Assembly: GCA_948567375.1 (NCBI GenBank)
Contig: OX419762.1
Coordinates: 47,101,034-47,165,033 of the forward strand
From: Lunularia cruciata
Lineage: Eukaryota; Streptophyta; Marchantiopsida; Lunulariales; Lunulariaceae
Direction: 5' to 3'
DNA length: 64,000 bases
Shown piece by piece: positions 31,940 to 43,990 of this stretch. Positions within the stretch are counted from its first letter, which is position 1, and each line of letters opens with the position of its first letter. The position numbers and the translations under genes are program-made. Under the pieces are notes generated by a model that was not told the DNA's origin, made no database searches, and saw nothing but the letters and a program-made list of their open reading frames with translations.

Positions 31940-34900
31940 CTATATGCATGCAGAAGTGTAGAGTGTATTTTCAGTTGCTTGACTTTGAGAAAAGTCAACC
32001 ATCCCAACTGTCAAAGTACACAGGTCCTCTCTCATGCTCAGCATCCCCGGCCATCGTTGGTGCACGAAAGTAAGGAATGTCGGCAGGACGTGGACACTCA
32101 GAGATCGATACCACGAGAGGATCAACACCCACAACCCAAATTGACAACTTGCCTGCTACCTTCCACATACTTATGAGCACTGCAGATTTACGGTTCGTCC
32201 TGCACAGTGAACATCGTCAAACAATCTAGCCTGCTAGCCTGCCTACCTGCCCTCATAGCCTCGAACTTCGCTATGGGCTACATATATCTGACCTTACTCG
32301 CTTGAATATACTACAAGCTGCTTCACTCTTTGGAGTTACAGCGGATTTATCGCTTGAACGTATTCTGCCAACTCAAAACTGTTGCATGGAGAACTCGATT
32401 TGTCCTTTTCCGGCTCTCAACTATGTAGTTATCTACTTCTATTTCCTGCTATCGTCCCTGATCTTCTTCATGTCAGAGCCAGACGACGGCTATGCAGTCC
32501 TCGGAGAGAAAACAAATCGAAGATCCCTTCGCGTGGGAGGGAGACGGGTGTACTGCCATTGGAGAGACAACAAACCGAGGTTTCCATGATGGCATGGAAC
32601 GGAGGAACGCTCCGGAGATCATACAGTTTGTAAGTACTCTTCCACAAGAAGCAGCAGAAGACCAGGAGTACGACCAAGGTGAGTTAGCAGATGCAGAAAA
32701 TCAGAGCCCGATGCAAAAATTGCCTGAGTAATACGAGTCCTTCTGGCACTGCTGCTGCCACCAGTCCGTTTCCAGCTCTTGGCACACACAGATTACATGC
32801 CCATCTTTCGTGAAATCGAAAAACTAAAATCACTCGAAGGTAAATGGAGAGAAAAATAAATTCTATAGCACTCTCGTCTAATGGAACCGAAGCTCAGAAA
32901 ATCTTTGTTCCGATTCAACCGGTTTCTTTCCTTCATTCCTGTTCTCTCGATCTATTGTAGCCTGCCTGCCACACAGAATAGAATGGAAACCCAAACCTGA
33001 TGTACTTTCTCACTCGAAACCCAAACCTGATGTACTTGGTCCTTCTTGTCTTCAGAAGCCAACAGACCGGGGCACTTGGATTTTGCTGCAGCAGAAGAAA
33101 TAGGCAGCAGCAGTATCGAGACGAGACCAGATGTGGGGTGTAGGGAGGGTGGCGGCAGTGGAGAGGAGAATCACAGGGCTGAGGCACACAAGAGTGTGAA
33201 GGAAGAGTAGGAGACGACACGGGGACACGTAACGTGCGATTGGGAAGAGTCTTTCCCATTTATAAGTGTGAATCGGTAAGTGATTGGTCCGCGTATGAGC
33301 TATGACATTCAGCACCGCCATGTGGCGACACTTCTCGCCTATTACTGCTTGTCGTGTACCTGTCTGTACTCCGGACCCATGTCTAAGCTACACCTTGACT
33401 CAGAAGTCCATCGTTTCCGCTTTTCCCTCCCCTCTCCTTACCTTTCCTGACTTGTTCGTATCTTTACTTCCAGGCTAATCATCTACTACAGATCTGCGGC
33501 AATGTGTCGTTCAAACCATCGCAGGGGATGAGACTCGATAAGACTCAATTTTTCTCTGTGCTCATGGAGCATCTGAGATCCAGCTTTGTCGATCACTGTA
33601 CTCACAACGCAGTTTCATTAATGCAGAACATAGTATGGAAACGTTGATGTGGGTTCCGAATATTTGGTCAGGATCTTCACCAATTGCGAGGCATGGGGTT
33701 CTAACCGGCTATAAAAGTAGCCGTCTCCATTGCAGGGTGAGTGAGTTGTTGGGTTCATTACAACGGTTTTGTCTTGTAGAGCCACAAGACGAAGCAGTCA
33801 TAGCCTTTGTACCTTACGAGAGAACTTGTGCTTGGGATTGATTGCCAACAATGCTACAGATTTCATGATCATCACTTTTTCGGTCTTGATCACGCTTTCT
33901 TTAGGTAGACAGCACCCTAGTAGCAACCAGAGCTTGTATTTGTACTTGTACTTGTATTTGTACTCGGAGTTAAGAGTTTATGTAGGCGCACGAGCTCGCA
34001 GGAAGATATTAAGCTCGTACTCAAGCTCGAAGCTGGAAGAACTTACTTCAAGAATCTCTAAACTCCAGTCAGATGAATATCGAGAATTTACGAAGCGTCT
34101 GTACTGGGCGGTTAGAGATGGGGAGCAGGCCAGCGTCTGTGTATTCTATACTTTGCCTCGAACATCCTATACTCCTGTCTATATCCTCGACCATTCCCCA
34201 TTCCTACCATTTCCCAGTAACCAGAGCTAGCTTCGAGTTAAAATATCCTATTTGTAAAGTCGTCCCTATCAGGCTGTAAGTGCTGGACATGCATCCTTCC
34301 ACGTTGATATGAGCCATGCTGTCCCTTTCTTTCCTTTTTTGTTCCACTTGGCGTGTCGGCCTTGGGCTGGAAGAATAACGCAAAGAGATGATGCAGACCT
34401 GCGTGTGGTCTGCTTCTCCTTCTTATACTAACTGATAGCAGTAAGATCCTTTCCTGCTTTATGCTTTCTACTTGCATGCACCGATATGACATACCTCGTG
34501 ATAAAAAATGACTGCATAGTTGGCACGTTGAGTTTCAGGGTATATAATAATAGGACCGAGCTTGTCGGGGCATCTCCAACAAACAAGGACAAGTGAGTGA
34601 CAGTCTTCTCGCAGCTGAGACAGACCTCTTAAGATTCTCCTCCTGATTGCGATCACCAACAGATCTCAGTACTTAATGGTAAGAGCAAATCCCTAGTTGC
34701 CATGTCTGTATATGTCCGATTACAGCTACGATTATGTCACGGTCTCGTGATATACGCTCCTGGAGTACGAACTTCTTTTCACGAGGACTACTGCGAAAAG
34801 TGATCTCTATATTCAGTTAAGAAGGACGGGAAGTGGCTAGAGCGAATCTCCTCGTGGGTTTTTATTTCTTCCTTTTTTGAGGTACACTCTCTGGCGGGTG

Positions 34901-37050
34901 GGAAGTAAGCAAAAAGCAAAAAGTAAAAAGTAAGTCAAGCGGTTTGAGGTTTTTTGCTTGACTGTTCCTGCATGTACTATCTTCGTTATCCGGTGTAAGA
35001 AGCCCACAACGACTTACAGCAGAAGTGAGTTCTCTTCCAGTGAAGAGCTTTTGGAAGCGTCCATACACGTAAGATGATAGATAGCTTACAGCAAGTTACT
35101 CCAACTGATAGATTCTTATCAGCGCAATAAATTAATATTCTCGCGTGTAACCTCTCCGGTGCCTACAAACGAGAACTTACGCGGCAGTTATAGCAGCTGA
35201 GAGACGTTCGCAGCTCACGAAACTGTTTCCAGGTGTGGACATTTCATCGAAGCAAGGAGCAAAGACCAACTTAGTGATACTCTTCCAGCGCTCTGAACAA
35301 GTTTATCTGTATTTGCTCCCATGTTTAGACAAGAGTAGAGCTTACCAGCGAGGTACAGCAGCCAGGAGTCGTTGGCTGGTCCCCGCATGTGTTCACTGTT
35401 TGGAAGAAGGAGAAGCCAGCGATTCACGGCAGTTGACAGACTTGCTGTTTTGATCGTCAAAACCGAGATCTGAGCTTGCTGATAATGCTCATTCGGAGTT
35501 ACTGTTGTGTGTTTAGGTGCAGCTCCTGCGAGGCTTTAGATTTCACAATCGAGGTTCCGTCCCGCGTGAACATTGCTGGCGAAGAGAAAAGCTTTGCCAG
35601 TTACAGCAGGTGATAGTTTCCTGCTGTTTAGGTCCTTGATACATGCCCATCTAGGTTAACCTTGTCAATGTTGTATGTACTATATGCTGGGCTTCTGCTC
35701 GTGTTCTAGTTGCGTTTGGGGTTTAGCATGAGGCCCAGAAATTTTGCAGAGTTTCTCTGGCAGTTTCCGTTACAAAGAAGTGGTATATTTTCCCACAACT
35801 GCCCGTAGCATTTGAGATTAGCCTCCTGGGTGCGATGGCTATCCAAAGCCTTGAAGTAGACAAGGCCTATATCAACACAAGCATTAAGCGTTGTGACCTC
35901 ATGACCATCCTCTGTTCAACGCTGTTGTCATCTTGACTGTTGTCCAATGTCTTTAGTGAAATATGTTCGTCGCAGATACAAACCGAGGAAGAGTGTACAG
36001 GTCTTCGAAGCAAAGAGAACTGTGCTGTACGTACACCTCACTGTAACTTGCGTTCAGAATTCGTTTCCTCAAAGGACAGTTAGGAGGCTCATTTGATGTA
36101 CGTACGACGAGTTACAGGCATGTACAGTCGTCTTTACGTAACTGAGGGCAACAGTTAGACAGCTGCTTACTACCCAAAACTTTTCTCCGATGGAAGACCA
36201 TAGAAGAACCTTACATCTGGTTATTTCTTGCACCAAACAACACACGCCTTCCTTTTATTCGGAGTTGTCCTTCTGCAACTGGGGTGACTCCCTTTACGTA
36301 GCATGGTACATTCCTAGCCTTCTAGCCTTCTGGATCAGGTCGGTACTGCCATCATTTTATTCTCTTACAACAGCAATTGTTGCTTCCATCCTTATACCTG
36401 TTTGCTGTTTCTTGGACGCTGAATTGCCTACTCGAGTTGGATACTGATAGGTCTGCAGTTGAAATCTGTAACATGGGAGATTGGACTTCTGAGGTTTTAG
36501 ATCTGATCCTCTTCAAGTACAACCTCAAGTCAAGCTGCAACTTGAGGTCTTGAGAAACTCGTTTCGTGTGTAATCCACATGACCTACGGTATGCTAATCA
36601 TTGTGTAAAGTATGTCACACGTAAGCTTAGAAACCTACGTTTTCACATGTGAGACTTCAGTATAGCTCTTCGGGATCCACAAACCTCGACAGAGAAAGTG
36701 TCGTATGGGAACTGGTACTAAGCAGCCTCGAGTTTCAGTCTCACGGTGCTTGAATTAGACTCTTGATTGCTTTTGCTATCCCTTAACTCACAAACGTCAG
36801 CGTGGCGAATAGCAGCTGCAGAAACCCTTGTATCACTGACTACGATTCCGCATAGTTCCCGATATTATGGTACGCTAAATAGAATGGTCAAATAGAATAG
36901 AATAAAATTGCCATATATTCTGAAAGTATTAAGTTCTAACATCGCTCAACGGAGTTTCTAGGCATTGATTTTCGCTGGACTGGCCGATTCCATTTAGCGT
37001 CTTCGTTTCAACTTCCTTGACCTTCGTGGATATTGACCTTACGGGTGGAT
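31940..37050. other. Upstream/intergenic DNA of the F-box island, no gene recognised
   Basis: Many 60-150 codon frames lie on both strands (largest 33769-34230 plus, 153 codons, which crosses a TTGTAC-type microsatellite); none shows a domain and most overlap others in antisense. It may include promoter, UTR or unrecognised non-coding transcripts. I found no tRNA or snoRNA pattern. Confidence 0.45.
33934..33965 (+). repeat. TTGTAC/TTGTAT hexamer microsatellite
   Basis: About five imperfect hexamers (CTTGTATTTGTACTTGTACT...). Confidence 0.8.
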
Positions 37051-37053
37051 GGA

Positions 37054-37097
37054 CCCAACTACTAGTCGTGAAATACCCTTCACGACTAGTAGTTGGG
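37054..37097. repeat. Perfect 19-bp hairpin, 6-nt loop
   Basis: CCCAACTACTAGTCGTGAA (37054-37072) and its exact complement (37079-37097), loop ATACCC. Confidence 0.92.
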
Positions 37098-38918
37098 AGA
37101 GACCATCGGCCTCCAAATCTTTTGGGATATAAAATTTGACCTCTCTGCTTTCAACGATTAGAAGGGTTCATTATCTTTCTTTAGCAAGAACACTGAGTAA
37201 TTTTGACATACTGCTAGTTCTTGCGTGTAGGGAAGAAACAGACCACGTGCTTGCTCCAATGAGCCTACTGCTATCTTCCACGGATATCAAGATGCAGACG
37301 CTTAACAAGCTGCCATTCTATGTCGAATGCCTCTGAGGAAACCTCGAAGATAGCACACTCAGTAGTACAACAAATACACGAGTTCGAAGGACTCTTGAAT
37401 ACTTTCTCTCATTCACCTTCACTTAACTTAAAAAATTCTTTTATGCGGTTAACATTACCTTGTCGTCAATATTTTGCCTCCATACAGTCAAGCTGAATTA
37501 TCAATAAGGCCTTATCTTAGAATTTACACGAGCTATTTCAGATAATTTCGACTCTCGCTCCGCCACGACAGCGAGTGAGAAGTCATAGTGAGAAGGGACA
37601 GTGCTGCCTTCTGGTTCGTTCAGAAACTTGTTCAAACATAGTACCATCAGTTGCTGGGTGCTTAATTTGCGGCTTCTCAGTAATTGTGTCCTGTAAACTT
37701 CTTGTCGCATGCAAAGAGTCGCAGTCCATAGCTAAAATGGAAATCCTCTGAGAACCACTTAAACACTTGAAGTCCAAAAACTTGACAGAAAACTCGGAGA
37801 GAGGAATACGGGGATTCCCCTTCACCCACGTCGGCGTGTAAACAGATATGGTGAAAACTCTTCAGAACCAGAAGAACTGAAGATATAGGAAAACCTCTGT
37901 GAAGTCCCAAGCTGTCTGTCAATTGACTGGGTTGAAGTCAACATGTCACTACAACCTAGTGGATTCAGCACATTCCTTTCACTCCGATATAATTAACTTT
38001 TCTGAACATAATTACCCTTTTCATCTTGTCCGAGTCCAGAACTGTGAGCTGGACGACCGCTCTTGACTAAGCCCTGGATTACTTGCACCGCCCCATTTTG
38101 TGAGAAAGAAGCAAGCTGAAGTAACTAAAGTCGGCTTCGGGATCCATCTGATATGCCTATCAAGGTATTCCCTCCGAAATTGTTTCAGAAGTCTGACATG
38201 TCGGATCAAGGCATTCCCTCCTATACTTATCTCAGAAATCTGATATGTCGATTCAAGGCATTCCCTCCGATAGTTGTGGAAGAAAAATTGCCTCTTCGAT
38301 TCAACTCAAGATGGTACATCTTCCACTTCAACTCAACTCAGGATGATACTCCTTAAGGCAAATGGTACAATGATCAAATTTCTTCCAACAACGAACCATA
38401 TTATCGACATGCACGTCCTTTGTCCTTGATAGTTTCCCAGCAGATGGCAGGATTGAATTTTGAGATATGGAGCAAAAGGTGCCATCCAAAATCTGGTGTA
38501 GAATGCCCCGAATCACTCCTTCCTTCACCTGTCTAGGCACCCTCTGTCCAATAGACGCATATTTTGTTTCAGCGCAGGAAACATTTAGGAGAAGCCGCGG
38601 TACAGATGAGCTGCAAACAAAGTGACAGAAACAACAACAAATGAAGTCGTGAACGCTTAAAATGAAGAGTCATTTTAAGTCCGGCTGAATTCCGACTTGT
38701 TCCTTCCCTCGCTCAGAAAGAACTGGACTGAAAGCTTAGTAGTTTAGCTTGTGCTCACGAGGTGAGGGGATTGACAGTGCATAGTACCTGGATGGATAGA
38801 AGGCAGAAAGAGTGAGATGAAATGCATCCAAAAGTCTTAGATTAATAGAGTATCAATTGCATGTCGAAGGATTGAAGGGAGAAAAACGCAGTACTCTAGA
38901 CATGCTTTTGCGCTCACT
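37098..38918. other. No gene recognised
   Basis: Short frames only. Around 38150-38270 a word GGCATTCCCTCC (or GGTATTCCCTCC) recurs three times at about 50-bp spacing, a weak local repeat. Confidence 0.5.
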
Positions 38919-38948
38919 AGTATGCAACTAGTAAACTAGTTGCATACT
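38919..38948. repeat. Perfect 14-bp inverted repeat, 2-nt spacer
   Basis: AGTATGCAACTAGT (38919-38932), AA, exact complement (38935-38948). Confidence 0.92.
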
Positions 38949-39268
38949 CTTAAATGTTCAGGGGTGTCAATATAGGTATATCCCACCTGACAGTTCATTT
39001 ACGGGACCAAACACTTAAATATGTTGTTACCGTTGCAAATATGAGAAAAAGGTGATCATGTAGAGAACACAAAGGATGGGAAAACCCAATCAAGCCCTAC
39101 AAGGGAGAGATGAAAAATAAAAAATGGTGCTTGGCCCCAATAGAGTCTATATGAGAAATCTGCCATACCGCACCTAGGATGTCCTAGTTATGCAAGTCGT
39201 ATGGTCTACAAACAATTGGAGCATCCAAAGAAGCATCACCTGGTGTGATTGTTCTCCTATGGATTGCA

Positions 39269-39616
39269 CTAGCCATTGCTCTTTATAGAGCAATGGACAC
39301 GTTGCCTAAAATATGCTACAAAGTATGAGAGTGAGAGTGGTACTCCTTGGCGCCTAACATGATAAGCTCTCGTGCACTCCCTAATAAATGTGTCGAATGC
39401 GGTGTTGAACGCCGTGTCCATAGCTCCATATAACTCCAAGGCCAGAGGAACAAAGAGGTGACCTCGGTGCATGCTCCTATACTTGGAGACCTTGCGGCCT
39501 ACTGTTGCACTTGCCGCCCTTCTAGGGGGATGGGTAATCACTCCCTCCAAAACTGTATCCCGCATAGGGTCTGTAACCATAACATCTGCTACTGTCACCT
39601 GATCATCTCGGACCAA
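39269..39616 (-). pseudogene. R2-like LINE endonuclease C-terminus (copy 3)
   Basis: 115 codons beginning in the nuclease core: VRDDQVTVADVMVTDPMRD, with the second acidic residue of the PD-(D/E)XK-like fold intact (compare Asn in copy 2). The first acidic block (RADLFLV in copy 3) lies just upstream behind a frame break at about 39620. GRKVSKYRSM and GHLFVPLALELYGAMDTAF follow, then a duplicated AFNTAFDTF segment. It ends in a short extension after YFRQRV. This nuclease would nick target DNA for primed reverse transcription. Confidence 0.7.
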
Positions 39617-40033
39617 GAATAAATCTGCCCTGACATATGTCGTCTGCTAGGCATACAAATACTCTTTCTAAGCCAAGTATCCACTCTCTCGTGCCACAGT
39701 AAACACTATGTCCCTAATAGCATCATGGTAGCTATCCTTTGTCCTCCAAAAGGACATCGTGTCATATAGACCGCTGCTGCATCTCGTGTAGAACCACACT
39801 CACAAGTGAGAAATGAAGATGTAGATGGGTGGACCAAACTTAGGTCAAACCTCATTTTTGTAGAGAAGTAGCGGGTGCAAGTCGGAACACCCTAATGCAC
39901 AGTCAAGCTAAGATCCAAGAGCTTGCACCTTTGCGGAGCAAGAGCAAAGACATGCTCTAGTAGCTTGAGTAATGGACAAGTCAACTAAGAGAAAACGTAG
40001 CATATGCTCACACTGTCGCTCCATCAAGGAAGA

Positions 40034-40648
40034 CTATAAACCTCTAGTCCAATCTAACAATACTGAAGCAAAAGATGGAAAGTCCTCTTGTGCCTGTGGA
40101 GATAGACTATTTCTTGTCTGCCGCAATAACATCTGGAGAGAATAGGATCCCTCCTGCACCTTTGTCACATAAGTCTCCAAAACCGGCCTATCAACAACCA
40201 AAAAATGAGAGGAAATTAGGGGTGTCGAGAGAGCCCAACTACCCAAAAAAGTTATAGGTGCCATCTCCTCCATAAATAGCAAGCCAACCCCTCCAGATGA
40301 GATCGGAAGAGCCGTTTGTCTATGTGCTAAATCCCTTATCACACACTCAAAAGTCCATGGTCCAATAATATCACCAAAGACTCCCATAATCCTCCTATCA
40401 AAGGCTCTCATATGTGATAGGAAGGACGAGGAGAGGGGAATTGTGCATATGAGGTAAGTCAATCGATGAGCAATACCACGAGAGGAGAGTATACCAAATG
40501 TCACCTGCATGTCTCTTAGTAACAAAAGGTCATCCACATGGAGAACATCCTCTACAAGGGTAGCGTCTAAGAAACGTGTGACAAAATCCTCAGATCCTCC
40601 TGGCACTCCAAGAACACGTAGATGTGATACACCCTTCTGGAAGCTCAA
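40034..40648 (-). pseudogene. R2-like LINE RT palm end/thumb (copy 3)
   Basis: 204 open codons, the longest surviving stretch of the family's reverse transcriptase. It starts after the LADD box with LRVLGVPGGSEDFVTRFLDA, then a DDLLLLRDMQVTFG segment. The thumb-like part reads ALPISSGGVGLLFMEEMAP and FLGSWALSTPLISSHFL. The GG(V/L)G block and the A-x-FLGSWA block characterise this group of non-LTR reverse transcriptases and also appear in the diverged lineage at about 15900. It ends at a frame break before the knuckle. Confidence 0.7.
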
Positions 40649-40745
40649 GGTGGGGAGGGATACGTAAAGGGGACCATGCCATGCACTTTGAAAACTTTAC
40701 TCTCAAGCCTACTAGATGTAGCTTGGTATTCAAGTGGTCAAAAGC

Positions 40746-40931
40746 CTACCTAATCTGATCTACAAGGCCCACGATGTTTGTATCATCTGCCAAGGAGGGA
40801 AATACACAACTTGGCATGGCTAAAGTAGTAGATAGGAGAGTCTGAAGTGAGCTATGGCAAATAAGGGCCCCCCTAAAAGGTCTTCCTGACCAACAATTGA
40901 CTCCAAGATGGTGATTCCCTCCTGTGAACAA
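40746..40931 (-). pseudogene. R2-like LINE RT catalytic box (copy 3)
   Basis: 61 codons with CVFPSLADDTNIVGLVDQIR at the end. LADD is the RT catalytic Asp pair with Leu in the usual Phe/Tyr place. The neighbouring minus frame 40873-41070 covers motif B and upstream RT sequence. A stop follows at the IR* position, as in copy 2. Confidence 0.65.
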
Positions 40932-41762
40932 CCGTGCTGGTACTAAAGGGGAGTTGGAGAGCCATTAAAAGACCGCACAAAAGGAATAAGACTTGCCAAG
41001 GATCCACTAGCCTCCCTAAGCTTTCTAAAGATGGATGCCCGTGAGATGTTATTAAAAACATTCTCAACATCCACCTATAGGATGACCCACTCCATATGGA
41101 TATCTAGGAGTGCCCTAATACCTAGAGATATAGCCTTACATCCTCTAGGTGTAACTACTTTAAACTGATGTGGACTGAGGTGCTATCAAAAGTGCAAACG
41201 GTGCTAAAGGACAATGGTATGACTGACCAAATGCAAAAAGATCTCTCCAATAGCAACCGGTCTAATGCCTCTTGTGTCCTCCATGGAGAGAAGTAGACTA
41301 GCACCTAACACCTAACTAACAACATAAGAATGTCTCCTCTCACTATTGTTGCAATCATTTGAAACAACTGGATAAAACCACTAGAATGATCATTTGCTTG
41401 AAAGCAATTTCTAAGGTGCTCATAAACCATCCCTGACAAGCCTCTTGAGGAAAGGCAAGGGGTAGTGCACAATGCTTGTGCAAAAAGCAATCTATCAAGA
41501 CATAAAGGCTACTCAGGCTTATAATCTAAGACCTCTAGTGGTAGTACTTTTATTGCCATAGGATGTAGTGAGCGTAGGGAAGAGATAGTCTCATTAGTAG
41601 AACTAGCCATAGACAAAGGATGTAACGCTCGTGTTGCTCTACTAAACTCTCTTACTTGACCCAATGTCCTACATTGTCATAATCGAGTGGACTATGTAGT
41701 GAAACTTGTCTCCTAAAACATGTAGTCCTAATATACTCCTCTTGAAGAGGCTGCACAATCCT

Positions 41763-42270
41763 TTACTCAAAATTGATGAATCTAGCAGCTACCCTCTCTT
41801 TGCATGCACATCCCCCTCTAGCATAACAAAGATACCATCGAGGGAGTAAGAGGAATATGAACCATGCTAACTCGTCCAAGGGATCACATGTCAAACGATC
41901 AAGTGGTAGGCAAAAAACATGTCTAGCCTCATCATGGAGTGTGCAAGATAGCCTATGGAATAGACGTGGACATGAGAAAATAGTCTCAAATAACCCCAAA
42001 ACGTAGCCCGCTTGAAAAGCTAATCACTCATACGACTCGATCTGTATCCTTGGAATGGTAAATGAAAGGATAGAAGAAGCGTGCGTACTCATTGTTGTCG
42101 ACGTGGTCGCTTGCCTCACATGGGCATCCCAAGTGGTCCAATCATAGTCCTTGTGCACCCTTCTCACATGGGTCTTTACCCCTTGCAAGGTAAAGCATCA
42201 ATGACACACCAGGTATGGTGTATCCCGAGCTACTCTAGGTGGCCTCACATGGAGAAATGTAGCCATGGCT
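41763..42270 (-). pseudogene. R2-like LINE N-terminal region (copy 3)
   Basis: Remains of the N-terminal domain. The ORF 41763-41999 reads MGLFETIFSCPRLFHRLSCT and continues to ARHVFCLPLDRLTCDPLDEL, matching copies 1 and 2 residue by residue. Upstream, minus-strand sequence to about 42270 still encodes the MATFLHVRPPRVARDTPYLV start with the finger; the first Cys pair (CPVC) reads YLVC here, so the finger is damaged. Confidence 0.6.
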
Positions 42271-42705
42271 AGCACAAGAATAATGATAAAAATACATGAT
42301 ACTCCTCTCCTTATTTTCCCCCTACTTGCAAAACCACAATTCCTCACATATCAATTCACATAAGAAAATATAAACTCTAAAATCTATAAATTTTCATAAC
42401 TTTCAAATTCTATCTCTAAAATTTTAAAACTAAATTCACATGGAACTTAATCATGAAAACCAAAAGATTAGAAATGAAATTTCTTGACGCATCACTCTCA
42501 ATGTGTACTAATCACTCTAAACCCTAAAAAAATTAAAAATATTCATAATTTTCTATTCAATTATCCTTAGTTTTCAATCTAGATACCAATAGAACTGAAA
42601 TTGAAAAGTGAACAGAATCAACTATTCACTCGAGTGCTATTTGCCGGAAAACCCCTCAGACATATGGATCTTTCCACTCACATCTCTCCCTCTCTCTCCC
42701 AAACT

Positions 42706-43140
42706 TCCAAATCTATATCGCTAAGCATCACTTGCAAGTGTACGGCTTGCAGTTATAGTCAATACTAGAGGTTTTCAATTTGGTGACTTTCGCTCCCGTA
42801 AAATTGTTTACGGGAGATCTATGGCCTTATCGCATACATTACAGGGTGTGTGAAGGGGGCATGCGCTTATTACGGGAAGCACTCCGTAACCCTGTAAAGG
42901 TTTAGGGTCACGTTTTTCGTGAAGCGTAAATATTCCGGGTTAGCCTAATGCCCGAAAAATCAAATGGCAATATACTCCCACCGTAAAATAATCTAAACTC
43001 TAAAACCTTACAGGCGCGTTCATAAATGAGCGTAATTCTTTATGCGAGACTGGGCACAGAATTTACGGAAAGCTTACGGGACCATATATCTCCCGATTTG
43101 AACCCCCTACTAAACTTTAATGCTCCCTTTCTGTTTTGGT
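42706..43140. repeat. Cluster of CGTAAA/TTTACGG words with a perfect hairpin
   Basis: At least ten CCGTAAA, TTTACGG, TTACGGG or close variants in about 300 bp. A perfect 10-bp stem, CTCCCGTAAA/TTTACGGGAG with ATTG loop, lies at 42793-42816. It resembles the smaller cluster at 46395-46585. No ORF. Confidence 0.6.
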
Positions 43141-43304
43141 TGGATACTACAACCATATGATTACTTTGTTCCCCTCAACTTCCGCTGTCTATGCAGTAAG
43201 TACCGAGAGAAACAGCTAGGAAGGACCAAAACTGTCTGCATATAATACTGATAGAAAGAGATTGGGAATATTGATCTATGAAACAACACAAGTAAATTTC
43301 CGAT

Positions 43305-43400
43305 ATCGAGAAGAAAAACGAACACATGAAAGAGGGGAAGACCCCATCAAGCTATACAAGTATCAGTATGAGAAATTTGCTCTATCGTACTCAGGACAAT
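43305..43400 (-). mobile_element. Short 3'-end copy of R2-like LINE (minus)
   Basis: Contains ACATGAAAGAGGGGAAGACC, CCATCAAGCTATACAAG and TATGAGAAATTTGCTCTA, the reverse complement of the LINE 3' UTR/3' end. A piece of the UTR is deleted relative to copy 3. Terminal GGCGACC word lost. Confidence 0.6.
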
Positions 43401-43934
43401 CGAACTATGAAATAGTAATGTCTAAAATTAATTAAATATTTAGACAAATATCATCCATTTGTGATTTTTTTTTCTTTGGATTATATTCATCAATGTTTTT
43501 TATAGGTCTATGTTATTTAAAATATTTATAATATATATGAAATTTATATTTTTAAACTATATTATAAATAATAATAATTTGAATGTTAATTTTAATCTCT
43601 AATATGATATGTTTTCCTACGTTCCCTTGCAAAGTTGATAGGATGCATGTCCATCTCTCTATATAATTAAAAATTAAAAAATGAGAAATCAACCTCATAA
43701 CATACCCTTAATACTTTAGAGACATTGCAATTTGTTACTCGGCTCGTTCCCCAACGCAGGAGGATGAATAAAAGCAGTACAGATATCAAGAAACAGAATA
43801 GTAATGTCTATCAAACCACTATAATTGAGGGAGCGTAACCTCGCCTGCTACCAATTCAAGAGTAATATTTATTCCTCTTTAATCGTTAAATTGTGAATTC
43901 TCCGGGTTAAACTTTAACAACTCCGGGATAGCAT

Positions 43935-43990
43935 CAAATTATAGCGCTCTCAAAGGTCGGGGCCCTCCCTTTTGAGAGCGCTATAATTTG
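43935..43990. repeat. Perfect 20-bp hairpin, 16-nt GC-rich loop
   Basis: CAAATTATAGCGCTCTCAAA (43935-43954) and its exact complement (43971-43990); the loop is GGTCGGGGCCCTCCCT. Each arm contains the palindrome AGCGCT. Confidence 0.93.

Larger units (their letters stand above)
39046..42705 (-). mobile_element. R2-type (RLE) non-LTR retrotransposon, copy 3, near full length
   Basis: Minus-strand copy of about 3.66 kb. The 5' end is the GGGAGAGAGAGGGAGAG region at about 42700; the 3' end is the GGTCGCC-like terminal word (ATGATCACCTTTTT read on the minus strand) at about 39046. No internal insertion. Domains in order: finger region (about 42100-42260), LFETIFSCPRLFHRL (41763-41999), ALC...SSRGLSGMVYEHLRNCF (41305-41490), SLADDTNIVGLVDQIR (40746-40931), thumb (40034-40648), endonuclease (39269-39616). 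Stops and shifts break it, though it is the least decayed of the copies in its 3' half. The flanks GCAAATAT (left) and CCAAATCTAT (right) could be a degraded target duplication; this is weak. Confidence 0.85.

Noticed and set aside
33769-34230. 153-codon plus-strand ORF
   Set aside because: Crosses a TTGTAC microsatellite giving an LYLYLYLY run, with no domain and overlapping frames on both strands; most likely chance.
39500-39620. Possible host gene at the 3' end of copy 3
   Set aside because: The sequence is the LINE endonuclease, repeated in copies 1 and 2.
42890-42910. Telomere-like TTTAGGG
   Set aside because: Single occurrence, no array.
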